From positions 1 to 32,842 of IMG/VR virus record IMGVR_UViG_3300044844_000349: a stretch of 32,842 bases of DNA; one strand, 5' to 3'. The position numbers and the translations under genes were made by a program. Origin of the DNA: a virus. Positions within the stretch are counted from its first letter, which is position 1. Each line of letters begins with the position of its first letter. The notes under the pieces are model-generated. The model was not told the DNA's origin, made no database searches, and worked only from the letters and a program-made list of their open reading frames with translations. Shown in pieces: positions 7,560 to 13,441 of this stretch.

Positions 7560-7567
7560 GTTGTCAT

Positions 7568-7780
7568 TCAATGCAGGGTGGGAGAGAGTTCATAATCGGT
7601 CGCCCATTCATCATTGAAAAACTTGTCAAGGACTTCCTCCACAAATTCTAATTCAATCTTGATTGGCAGCCGCTCATTCACATAATTGAGGACATCGTTA
7701 TCTGTCATAACGCCTGGCTCACCCATTGCATCATGAATAAGATTAACGGCCTCAATATACAATTCAGACATTTTTGACAT
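7568..7780 (-). CDS. Hypothetical acidic protein, about 70 residues
   Basis: Acidic, mainly helical (DNDVLNYVNERLPIKI). ATG codons at 7780 and 7771 are both possible; a TTG at 7786 is less likely. Either start overlaps the end of the upstream gene (stop at 7764). It is the last gene before cassette A. No family recognised. Confidence 0.65.
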   Translation of the reverse strand: MSKMSELYIEAVNLIHDAMGEPGVMTDNDVLNYVNERLPIKIELEFVEEVLDKFFNDEWATDYELSPTLH

Positions 7781-7919
7781 CTTCAAGTATATCCTCTATA
7801 ATCCACATTAGAATACCGACTTTGATCAGCATCGCTTCATTATCGGCTTCATGACCGTTATTATCTTCATAACTGAAATAGCTATGCAGATAGCTTAACG
7901 TAGCATCTATATTAGACAT
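7764..7919 (-). CDS. Hypothetical acidic peptide, 51 residues
   Basis: Reads MSNIDATLSYLHSYFSYED and ends DILEDVKNV. It overlaps the upstream gene by eight bases and the downstream one by up to 17. The codon pattern and tight overlaps support it. Function unknown. Confidence 0.6.
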   Translation of the reverse strand: MSNIDATLSYLHSYFSYEDNNGHEADNEAMLIKVGILMWIIEDILEDVKNV

Positions 7920-8052
7920 CAGAAAACTCCAGGACAAGAGTATATTTACCGTCTGACCACTTTTTCTGTTTTACAACATGCCAGCCGAGAGCAATAAAGT
8001 TATTTGCTACACGGCAGACATAACTAAAATCACCAGAGATAATCTTTTGCAT
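7912..8052 (-). CDS. Small protein resembling DUF1737-type peptides, 46 residues
   Basis: Begins MQKIISGDFSYVCRVANNF and continues ALGWHVVKQKKW. A short helix followed by GW and beta strands recalls DUF1737-like small proteins; the match is weak. GGAGG precedes the ATG by six bases, a strong site. Overlaps the next gene by eight bases. Confidence 0.65.
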   Translation of the reverse strand: MQKIISGDFSYVCRVANNFIALGWHVVKQKKWSDGKYTLVLEFSDV

Positions 8053-8053
8053 A

Positions 8054-8185
8054 TTAGTCCTCCGCATTTTCATCAAATTCATCTATCATTTGCTGCAATG
8101 TTTCAGCAGCCTCATAATAGCCACGAGCCTCAGCCTCAATAAGAGCGCATTGAAGTTCTAAGCGATAAGCATCATTGCTATTCAT
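8054..8185 (-). CDS. Small acidic helical protein, 43 residues
   Basis: One or two helices (LELQCALIEAEARGYYEAAE) with an acidic end. AAGGAG stands before ATG 8185. It ends one base before the next ATG. Unknown function. Confidence 0.62.
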   Translation of the reverse strand: MNSNDAYRLELQCALIEAEARGYYEAAETLQQMIDEFDENAED

Positions 8186-8197
8186 ATTGATCACTCC

Positions 8198-8431
8198 TTA
8201 AATGCCAACGAGGTTATCAAGATAAGACTGGTCGACAGAGCCGACGATGCCGACGTTACGGAGCCAGGCATTGATATGCTTGGACGTGGTACGTGACCAC
8301 TTATAATTCGTGCGAACATAACCCGTGCCCGGCACATATGCAGCGACAGGGGTCTTGTAGGAGAACAGAATAACAGTTCCGTCCTTGAGATTGATCTGGG
8401 TCTGATTGGAAGCGAAGTTATTGAGTTTCAT
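8198..8431 (-). CDS. Conserved small phage protein, 77 residues
   Basis: Contains TPVAAYVPGTGYVRT and WSRTTSKHINAWLR, a pattern I know from a family of short phage proteins (probably the one named DUF8033); name not certain. Beta strands are followed by a helix. First gene behind cassette B, with AAGGGA before the ATG; likely early and well expressed. Confidence 0.75.
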   Translation of the reverse strand: MKLNNFASNQTQINLKDGTVILFSYKTPVAAYVPGTGYVRTNYKWSRTTSKHINAWLRNVGIVGSVDQSYLDNLVGI

Positions 8432-8457
8432 GATTTTCCCTTTCTCGATTATGTCTA

Positions 8458-8486
8458 ATCATAACACAACGGAATGGAAGGTGCAA
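8458..8486 (-). promoter_or_regulatory. Sigma70 promoter (cassette B)
   Basis: TTGCAC (8486-8481), 17-base spacer, TATGAT (8463-8458) on the minus strand, 26 bases before the ATG at 8431. The upstream repeat element abuts it. Confidence 0.83.
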
Positions 8487-8489
8487 GGG

Positions 8490-8538
8490 AAATCGTATGA
8501 CAACAGGTGCGACATGATGACGCACCCTTAGTCTATAG
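8490..8538 (-). repeat. Repeated upstream element, cassette B
   Basis: Minus strand: CTATAGACTAAG, palindrome GGTGCG-TCATCATGT-CGCACC (8526-8506), then TGTTGTCATACGATTT before the -35 box. The six-base outer stem is perfect; the inner part has a T-T mismatch, then CAT/ATG. It shares sequence and layout with cassettes A and C. Confidence 0.8.
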
Positions 8539-8557
8539 TTTTGGTAGTCTTTTGCGA

Positions 8558-8582
8558 TTGTAGACAGATTTCTTGTCTACAA
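8558..8582. repeat. 9-bp perfect hairpin TTGTAGACA/TGTCTACAA
   Basis: Stem of nine base pairs with a seven-base loop, just after the stop of the 8594-8824 gene on the minus strand. A third TGTAGACA copy lies at 8591-8598, overlapping that stop. There is no T-run, so it is not a typical terminator; it may be an operator or a processing/stability structure. Confidence 0.7.
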
Positions 8583-8593
8583 ACACCTTTTGT

Positions 8594-8824
8594 CTACATT
8601 GAGGGCTTCGAAGGGCTTTCGCCACTGGATTTATCGTTTTGCGTTTCATCTTTCTTTCCTATTTCCAGATTGTGTAATTCGATAATGAGATGTATCGTTT
8701 GTAGTCTTAGACGATCTGCGCCAAGGCCACGCCAGGTCTCACTCTTTTCTTTTGCATCAATAAGTCGAATAAGTATCTCTCGTTCCTTATTGATATACTC
8801 AATTTGTTTAGGTGACAGTTTCAT
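8594..8824 (-). CDS. Hypothetical helical protein, 76 residues
   Basis: Charged and helical (EYINKEREILIRLIDAKEKS), then a disordered tail (KSSGESPSKPSM). AGGAG lies 10 bases before the ATG at 8824. Overlaps the upstream gene by 17 bases. No family recognised. Confidence 0.68.
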   Translation of the reverse strand: MKLSPKQIEYINKEREILIRLIDAKEKSETWRGLGADRLRLQTIHLIIELHNLEIGKKDETQNDKSSGESPSKPSM

Positions 8825-8981
8825 CTTTTGCTAACTCCTGTATAAGGTCTGCAATTTGCCGACAACCTTCTGCATTAGTAACATAGGCCCAATAGGACTT
8901 GTCCTCTTTGGTTGCCAGTGTTCGTTTATCAAAGTAGTCGGCAGCGTCATTTAGAAACTTGATTGCTTGTTCTACTGTCAT
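8808..8981 (-). CDS. Hypothetical protein, 57 residues
   Basis: Starts MTVEQAIKFLNDAADYFDKR with AAGGGA before the ATG, ends KDETVT. Two helices predicted. It follows rtcB after three bases, so it is probably in the rtcB transcript. Function unknown. Confidence 0.65.
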   Translation of the reverse strand: MTVEQAIKFLNDAADYFDKRTLATKEDKSYWAYVTNAEGCRQIADLIQELAKDETVT

Positions 8982-8984
8982 CTT

Positions 8985-10211
8985 TTATCCCTTTACATTT
9001 AGAACCTGACGAAGGCGATGGACAATCTCAACAAGGTCATCCTGTGCAGCCATTACAGCGCCAATGTCCTTATAAGCAGCCGGGCTTTCGTCGATTACAT
9101 CAACGTCCTTACGGCACTCAATACCTTCGGTCGCCTTGATATGATCTTCCAGCGTGATAGCCTTACGAGCCGCATTGCGGGACATACGACGACCAGCACC
9201 ATGAGAACACGAACAAAACGACTCCTGGTTACCGAGACCACGAACGATAAACGAACCCGTACCCATTGATCCCGGTATGATACCAAGATCGTCCTTACGG
9301 GCACGAACCGCACCCTTACGGGTCACCCACACATTCTTGCCAAAGTGGTTCTCCTTAGCAATATAGTTGTGGTGACAGTTCACAGCCTTTTCATCAGACA
9401 CAACAAAGTGCGGCAAACGCTGACGCAGAACATATAGCACCGCATCCATCATTACCTGACGGTTAAGAGCCGCAAACTCCTGTGCCCACGATACAGCCTC
9501 CACATAATCATCAAACAGCGTCGTGTTTTCTACAAGATAGGACAAGTCACTATCCGGTAGATACGGCAAGACATGATAACGCTCCATTTCACGCTTTGCA
9601 GCCTCAATGAAGTATTGACCAATCTTGTTACCAACACCACGAGAACCAGAGTGTAGCATTATCCACACATAATCGTCCTCGTCCAGACACAATTCGATAA
9701 AGTGGTTACCCGTACCGAGAGTTCCCATAAACTCAAAAGTCTTATGAGAACGGATCTTCGGGTGCTTTGCTACGATAGCCTCATAACGAACACACAACTT
9801 TAACCAAGCGGTCGTAGCAGCATCAGAAACATGAGATTGCCACGTTCCCTTGTCGTTCTTACCACCGTTGTCGGTACGACCATGCGGAACCACGGACTCA
9901 ATATGAGAACGCAGCGAGTGAAGATTGTCCGGCAGATCGTTCGCCGTCAATGACAGACGAACAGCCATCATACCACAACCGATATCAACACCAACAGCAG
10001 CCGGCACAACAGCACCAACCGTCGGAATAACCGACCCAACCGTTGCACCCTTACCAAGATGGACGTCCGGCATAACAGCAACGTGGCCAGCAATAAACGG
10101 GAGTGCCGCAATATTGTCTAACTGGGTGCGGGCATCAGCCTCGACCTCAACTCCCTCACACCACATCTTTAAGCGACCACCACGGGCGCCATCCACATAC
10201 TGGTATGCCAT
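8985..10211 (-). CDS. rtcB: RtcB-type RNA ligase
   Basis: 408 residues, the full length of bacterial RtcB. It joins RNA ends bearing 2',3'-cyclic or 3' phosphate to 5'-OH ends, using GTP and Mn2+. Metal and active-site residues are in place: GVDIGCGM (D76, C79), GTGNHFIEL (H170), LHSGSRG (H187), CHHN (H280/H281), and the guanylated histidine in SHGAGRRMS (H337, the same number as in E. coli). No archease gene is visible. It is encoded among small accessory genes between cassettes B and D. The likely phage role is resealing tRNAs cut by host anticodon nucleases or maturing phage RNA (inference). Confidence 0.95.
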   Translation of the reverse strand: MAYQYVDGARGGRLKMWCEGVEVEADARTQLDNIAALPFIAGHVAVMPDVHLGKGATVGSVIPTVGAVVPAAVGVDIGCGMMAVRLSLTANDLPDNLHSLRSHIESVVPHGRTDNGGKNDKGTWQSHVSDAATTAWLKLCVRYEAIVAKHPKIRSHKTFEFMGTLGTGNHFIELCLDEDDYVWIMLHSGSRGVGNKIGQYFIEAAKREMERYHVLPYLPDSDLSYLVENTTLFDDYVEAVSWAQEFAALNRQVMMDAVLYVLRQRLPHFVVSDEKAVNCHHNYIAKENHFGKNVWVTRKGAVRARKDDLGIIPGSMGTGSFIVRGLGNQESFCSCSHGAGRRMSRNAARKAITLEDHIKATEGIECRKDVDVIDESPAAYKDIGAVMAAQDDLVEIVHRLRQVLNVKG

Positions 10212-10221
10212 TTTAATTCTC

Positions 10222-10371
10222 CTATCGTTCCTCTACACAGTAACCGGTATAATGTTCATTATGCTTATAACGTTCTATATAGCGTTTTACTGCTACACGA
10301 GAGATACCTCTCCATGTGCGGTCAGCCAAACGAAAATGTATGGTGAGATTGAAAGTTTTGACATTAGCCAT
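10222..10371 (-). CDS. Small basic protein, 49 residues
   Basis: MANVKTFNLTIHFRLADRTW..., basic, with an Arg/Tyr-rich helix (RVAVKRYIERYKHNEHY). AAAGGAG is well placed before the ATG. Lies 10 bases upstream of rtcB. Unknown function. Confidence 0.66.
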   Translation of the reverse strand: MANVKTFNLTIHFRLADRTWRGISRVAVKRYIERYKHNEHYTGYCVEER

Positions 10372-10383
10372 TATATATCTCCT

Positions 10384-10590
10384 TTAGAAGTTAGCCGAGT
10401 CATCGAAAGCAAAAGGATTTACGTTTTGTGTTTCATCACCATCAGCAAATACCACAATGTCGTTTTCCTGCACCTCGCAGACTGCACGATAATCCCAGAA
10501 CCTATGGATAAAGTCTGGCTTACCAAACACAGCAACCGCCGTATGATAACGGTCATTTTTGAAACCGACAAAGTGGATTGCATTTGTCAT
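10384..10590 (-). CDS. Conserved phage protein (AIHFVGF...PDFIHRFWD)
   Basis: 68 residues. The AIHFVGFKNDRYHTAV start, KPDFIHRFWDYRA centre and IVVFADG end are shared by short proteins in many large phages of alphaproteobacteria. No activity known. ATGA overlap with the upstream gene. Confidence 0.78.
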   Translation of the reverse strand: MTNAIHFVGFKNDRYHTAVAVFGKPDFIHRFWDYRAVCEVQENDIVVFADGDETQNVNPFAFDDSANF

Positions 10591-10733
10591 TCAGGCACCA
10601 TCCAGATTTGAACACCGTTAGCAGCAAACGCTTTACTATACACTACCACACCGACTTCACCCCACAGTTCGGTGTTATTCAACAACTCTATGGTAGGCAA
10701 ATAAACAGTTTCATCGGTATGAGCATCAGCCAT
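10587..10733 (-). CDS. Hypothetical protein, 48 residues
   Basis: MADAHTDETVYLPTIELL..., mostly beta, ends QIWMVPE. AGGAG precedes the ATG; TAATG overlap upstream and ATGA overlap downstream. Function unknown. Confidence 0.66.
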   Translation of the reverse strand: MADAHTDETVYLPTIELLNNTELWGEVGVVVYSKAFAANGVQIWMVPE

Positions 10734-10945
10734 TATATATCTCCTACTTCAACAACTTCACTGATAGGCGCTGGACCTTCTACAGCAGGATTATCCAGCG
10801 TTCGCCCTTCAATACGATAGAACGGGTAATAAGGTCGACTCGGCCATGCCTCCCAGGCATCACGAGCCGCTTGAATAGATGAATACACACCTATAGCCCG
10901 ATCATCGTCGGAGTGCGCTTCACATATCAGAAGATATACACGCAT
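10733..10945 (-). CDS. Hypothetical protein, 70 residues
   Basis: Begins MRVYLLICEAHSDDDRAIGV, followed by an AARDAWEAW helix and Pro-rich tail. This layout (strand, acidic loop, helix with Trp) is common in short phage peptides that react to signals, but no family is clear. TAATG overlap on both sides. Confidence 0.68.
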   Translation of the reverse strand: MRVYLLICEAHSDDDRAIGVYSSIQAARDAWEAWPSRPYYPFYRIEGRTLDNPAVEGPAPISEVVEVGDI

Positions 10946-11049
10946 TAGTTCGTCCTATCAATAACGATCCACAGCAAAGTGCCGATAAAGGCAAACGTAG
11001 CAACCATACCGAGTGCGGCATATTGCATGACTTTAGTTTCGTCCATCAT
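10945..11049 (-). CDS. Small membrane peptide, 34 residues
   Basis: Residues 10-30 (YAALGMVATFAFIGTLLWIV) make one membrane helix. Two consecutive ATGs (11049, 11046); the first overlaps the upstream stop (ATGA). GGAGG lies 10 bases before it. Unknown function. Confidence 0.62.
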   Translation of the reverse strand: MMDETKVMQYAALGMVATFAFIGTLLWIVIDRTN

Positions 11050-11201
11050 ATGAAAATATCCTCCAGTTCGTCCATATCGTTTATAGTGCCAGGAACAATC
11101 CAATATGAAATATCAGTTTCAAGGAGTAGATTGCCAAGGTACTGTGTGAAGCAATACTCACGGGTACCACGTTCATCATAGATCGAATAAAACACAGTCA
11201 T
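11046..11201 (-). CDS. Hypothetical acidic protein, 51 residues
   Basis: MTVFYSIYDERGTREYCFTQ..., ends with an acidic helix (DMDELEDIFI). AGGAG precedes the ATG. ATGA overlap with the next gene. Unknown function. Confidence 0.64.
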   Translation of the reverse strand: MTVFYSIYDERGTREYCFTQYLGNLLLETDISYWIVPGTINDMDELEDIFI

Positions 11202-11211
11202 ATTAGTTCTC

Positions 11212-11430
11212 CTATTCAGCCATCACGGCCTTGAGCAAATCTTCATTCATAACAGTAGCAGCAATAAGGCGCAAGGTCTTTAACTTGCGGGTTGCTATTG
11301 TTACAAGTTCGGGATCAGTCAGGCAATCCCGCTTCATTCCCATTTCAGATAATGTGGTGGCGAGTTCTTCCATGGGCAATTCCATGTTCTCACGATATTC
11401 TTGAGTATCAAGATTGACAGTCGTAATCAT
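11212..11430 (-). CDS. Hypothetical protein, 72 residues
   Basis: Acidic first half, then a basic helix (ATRKLKTLRLIAATV). GGAG precedes the ATG. It ends 10 bases before the next start. No family recognised. Confidence 0.66.
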   Translation of the reverse strand: MITTVNLDTQEYRENMELPMEELATTLSEMGMKRDCLTDPELVTIATRKLKTLRLIAATVMNEDLLKAVMAE

Positions 11431-11431
11431 A

Positions 11432-11515
11432 TCAATTCTCCATGTTAGTAAGAGCGATTAACGCAAACGCAATCGGAGGAGCAAACACTACAATAAAGAG
11501 AACGATATCAGTCAT
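11432..11515 (-). CDS. Membrane peptide, 27 residues
   Basis: MTDIVLFIVVFAPPIAFALI plus ALTNMEN: a single hydrophobic helix with a Pro-Pro kink and almost no soluble part. GAGAGGAAATATA before the ATG and a TAATG overlap with the upstream gene argue that it is translated. Candidate for membrane modulation; function unknown. Confidence 0.58.
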   Translation of the reverse strand: MTDIVLFIVVFAPPIAFALIALTNMEN

Positions 11516-11694
11516 TATATTTCCTCTCCACAAGCACCGAATTGATATATTTCATTCAATACTACTTTGCGTATTGAAACGTTTTCGTCCTTTTGATCCA
11601 GCACATACTGGCGAGCCTTGACATAATCAGAGAATATGCCCAACAATTGCTCACCCTCATATTCCATGAACCATATTACAGCGAAAACTTCCAT
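11515..11694 (-). CDS. Hypothetical protein, 59 residues
   Basis: MEVFAVIWFMEYEGEQLLGI..., beta strand, helix (FSDYVKARQYVLDQ), two strands: a compact alpha/beta fold as in small phage inhibitors. TAATG overlap downstream. The ribosome site (AGGGG) is 6 bases before the ATG. Confidence 0.66.
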   Translation of the reverse strand: MEVFAVIWFMEYEGEQLLGIFSDYVKARQYVLDQKDENVSIRKVVLNEIYQFGACGEEI

Positions 11695-11696
11695 GA

Positions 11697-11861
11697 TTAA
11701 CCCCTAACGTTTATTGATTTACCACGAGTAATGCTATTCTTCGGACGTTTAGTAGGTTTGGCTACTTTAATGGTGCCGCCATTCTCAAAATAGTTAGTGA
11801 GAGCATTAAGAGTGGCCACGTCCAGGTTAAAGGACTTTTTAACGAAACGGGGATTAGACAT
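11697..11861 (-). CDS. Small basic protein, 54 residues
   Basis: MSNPRFVKKSFNLDVATLNA..., C-terminal half is Lys/Arg/Thr/Pro-rich (KVAKPTKRPKNSITRGKS), suggesting nucleic-acid binding. AAAGGA before the ATG; first gene behind promoter D. Unknown function. Confidence 0.68.
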   Translation of the reverse strand: MSNPRFVKKSFNLDVATLNALTNYFENGGTIKVAKPTKRPKNSITRGKSINVRG

Positions 11862-11890
11862 ATTAGATTCCTTTCATCGATTATGGACGT

Positions 11891-11919
11891 ATAGTAGCAC
11901 GGAACGGATCGGTTGTCTA
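11891..11919 (-). promoter_or_regulatory. Sigma70-like promoter (cassette D)
   Basis: TAGACA (11919-11914), 17-base spacer, TACTAT (11896-11891) on the minus strand, 30 bases before ATG 11861. Weaker boxes than A-C. Confidence 0.68.
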
Positions 11920-11920
11920 T

Positions 11921-11952
11921 GTGACAGATTGTCGCACCCCTGGTTTACATAC
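11921..11952 (-). repeat. Degenerate copy of the cassette element (D)
   Basis: Minus strand: CGTATGTAAACCAGG, then GGTGCGACA-ATC-TGTCAC. The CGTATGTAAAC box is inverted relative to copies A-C and overlaps the last codons of the sigma-region-4 gene; the hairpin is shortened and bulged. Confidence 0.6.
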
Positions 11953-12187
11953 GTTTGCTGGTAAGGCCCTGTTTAAGTTTGCGGAGTATCTTGGCTTCGA
12001 TCTGCCACACACGATTGTCAGAAACACCCAACTCTTCCGCAATTGATGATAGATTTTGATTTTGATAGAAACGACGAACAGCCACAAGGCGCTGCCGAGG
12101 CTCAAGACTTGCGATTGCATCTTTTAAAACAATCTGCAAATCCAGTTCATGCATATTGATAAGGTCAAGAAAGATGGGATTAGACAT
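11945..12187 (-). CDS. Stand-alone sigma70 region 4-like protein
   Basis: 80 residues that align only with region 4 of sigma70-type factors: LEPRQRLVAVRRFY, then the helix-turn-helix LSSIAEELGVSDNRVWQIEA (46-65) and KILRKLKQGL. No regions 1-3 are present, so it cannot act as a full sigma factor. It may bind the -35 box or the RNA polymerase flap and redirect transcription. It is co-transcribed with the GIY-YIG gene (TAATG overlap) from promoter C, and its 3' end runs into cassette D. A plain HTH repressor is the alternative. Confidence 0.82.
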   Translation of the reverse strand: MSNPIFLDLINMHELDLQIVLKDAIASLEPRQRLVAVRRFYQNQNLSSIAEELGVSDNRVWQIEAKILRKLKQGLTSKRM

Positions 12188-12510
12188 TAGCGCACATCCG
12201 TATTGAGTTTGGGCTTACGTTCTTTAATCAATTCACGCTCACGCAAATGGGCAGCAGTCTTGCCACGCACGACCTCGAGGACAGAAACGTTGAAATTATC
12301 GGGGCCATACTTGCGAATGGCTACGCACAATTTCCAGTCTTTGCCTTCGGTCAATGCACGGCGGACATGCTTTTGCCAGCGACGGGTGAGGGAGGCGTTG
12401 ATACGACCTTTATCAACAAAGGTAACACCGATATACTCTCGGCCATTTATAGCCAAGCTATAGATTAGGTGCTTACGGTCGGAACGGGGTTTGCGTTTTG
12501 CTTTGATCAT
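12187..12510 (-). CDS. GIY-YIG nuclease-domain protein
   Basis: About 107 residues after a basic N terminus (MIKAKRKPRSDRKH). The domain runs from LIYSLAINGREYIGVT through RRWQKHVRRAL and AIRKYGPDNFNVSVLEV to ERELIKERKPKLNT; the first Gly of GIY is replaced. Likely a homing or nicking enzyme, or a degenerate DNA-binding relative. The ATG at 12510 lies six bases from the -10 box of promoter C, leaving essentially no leader; a GTG at 12516 abuts that box. Confidence 0.78.
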   Translation of the reverse strand: MIKAKRKPRSDRKHLIYSLAINGREYIGVTFVDKGRINASLTRRWQKHVRRALTEGKDWKLCVAIRKYGPDNFNVSVLEVVRGKTAAHLRERELIKERKPKLNTDVR

Positions 12511-12516
12511 GCTCAC

Positions 12517-12544
12517 ATTATAGCACGACCAGCGGAACAGTCAA
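12517..12544 (-). promoter_or_regulatory. Sigma70 promoter (cassette C)
   Basis: TTGACT (12544-12539), 16-base spacer, TATAAT (12522-12517) on the minus strand. The expected start of transcription falls at or within one or two bases of the ATG at 12510, so the mRNA would be leaderless. Confidence 0.83.
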
Positions 12545-12547
12545 CAA

Positions 12548-12592
12548 AAATCGTATGTAAACAGGTGCGACAGGACGTCGCACCCTAAGTCG
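12548..12592 (-). repeat. Repeated upstream element, cassette C
   Basis: Minus strand: CGACTTAG, perfect 8-bp hairpin GGTGCGAC-GTCCT-GTCGCACC (12584-12564), then TGTTTACATACGATTT before the -35 box. It is the best-formed hairpin of the set. It also sits just after the methyltransferase gene end, so terminator activity is possible, though there is no long T-run. Confidence 0.82.
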
Positions 12593-12601
12593 TTGATTTC
12601 A

Positions 12602-13441
12602 TTATAGGGGTAATTTACCGCTAGATTTTTGACTTACATCAAGCATTTGTGTTGTCAATTGTTTGTTGTCGGGATTGACAACACCCTCGGCAGCCTCGGC
12701 GATCCGCCTGCCAGATATTTCAAAATATTCCTTCTCTCTTTCAACCCCTATGAAAGAGCGACCAGTTTCTTTAGCGGACACTCCGCAAGAACCCGAACCC
12801 ATGCAAAAATCCAGAACAGTCTCACCCGGGTTAGAGTATGTCATGATGAGCCAGTTTAATAGATTGGTTGGCTTCTGTGTAGGATGCACCGTCTGTTGAG
12901 CAGAGAAGTTCCTGGATGCGTGGAGGATACTCTTAGGGTATCTTGTGCCATTGTTCTCTAGTTTGAATGTAGGCTTATTGCCGAAGCCGTAGCCATGTGT
13001 ATTCTTACCAGAGCCATAACCATTCTCTTTAGTCGTCTCACGATAGTATGGGTTACCTTCTTCCATGATAGGATTATAGGTGCCACCAGTCTTACGATTG
13101 AACACCATAACATTCTCATGGACCTTTAGCGGTCTATGCTTTGCAAGACCGGGAGACCCACACTTGTTCTTATTCCAGACTAGTTCATATCGAAACCAAT
13201 CTAGTTTGCTGACGATAACAAGACTAGAGAAAGGCTGGCTACCAAAGATAATGATATTGGCAGTAGGCTTGCACATTCTCTCTAGTTCGACCCACATCTT
13301 GTTAAAGTCAAGGACCTTGTCCCAATGTATAGACGTTGTACCATAAGGTGGATCCACACACACCAGATCAATAGAGTTGTCTGGTATGAGTGGAAACACA
13401 TTGAAACAGTCGTCGTTATAGATTTCACTTTTTATAGGCAT
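12602..13441 (-). CDS. DNA adenine-N6 (or cytosine-N4) methyltransferase, beta class
   Basis: 279 residues. The catalytic motif DPPYG (30-34) precedes HPTQKP (186-191) and the SAM-binding DFCMGSGSCG (211-220), the order of beta-class amino methyltransferases such as HinfI and CcrM; DPPY favours adenine. A target-recognition region should lie about 90-180. The ATG at 13441 lies within the end of the endonuclease gene (17-base overlap), so the two are translated together. It would protect phage DNA from the partner nuclease or from host enzymes. The target sequence cannot be read from the protein. Confidence 0.92.
   Translation of the reverse strand: MPIKSEIYNDDCFNVFPLIPDNSIDLVCVDPPYGTTSIHWDKVLDFNKMWVELERMCKPTANIIIFGSQPFSSLVIVSKLDWFRYELVWNKNKCGSPGLAKHRPLKVHENVMVFNRKTGGTYNPIMEEGNPYYRETTKENGYGSGKNTHGYGFGNKPTFKLENNGTRYPKSILHASRNFSAQQTVHPTQKPTNLLNWLIMTYSNPGETVLDFCMGSGSCGVSAKETGRSFIGVEREKEYFEISGRRIAEAAEGVVNPDNKQLTTQMLDVSQKSSGKLPL

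Noticed and set aside
9925-10611. 228-codon open frame on the plus strand
   Set aside because: Antisense to rtcB and neighbours; low-complexity, no ribosome site, and the opposite frame encodes a complete enzyme.
7502-12584. GGTGCGAC hairpins as a CRISPR array
   Set aside because: Only four copies at widely unequal spacing with genes between; no spacers or cas genes.
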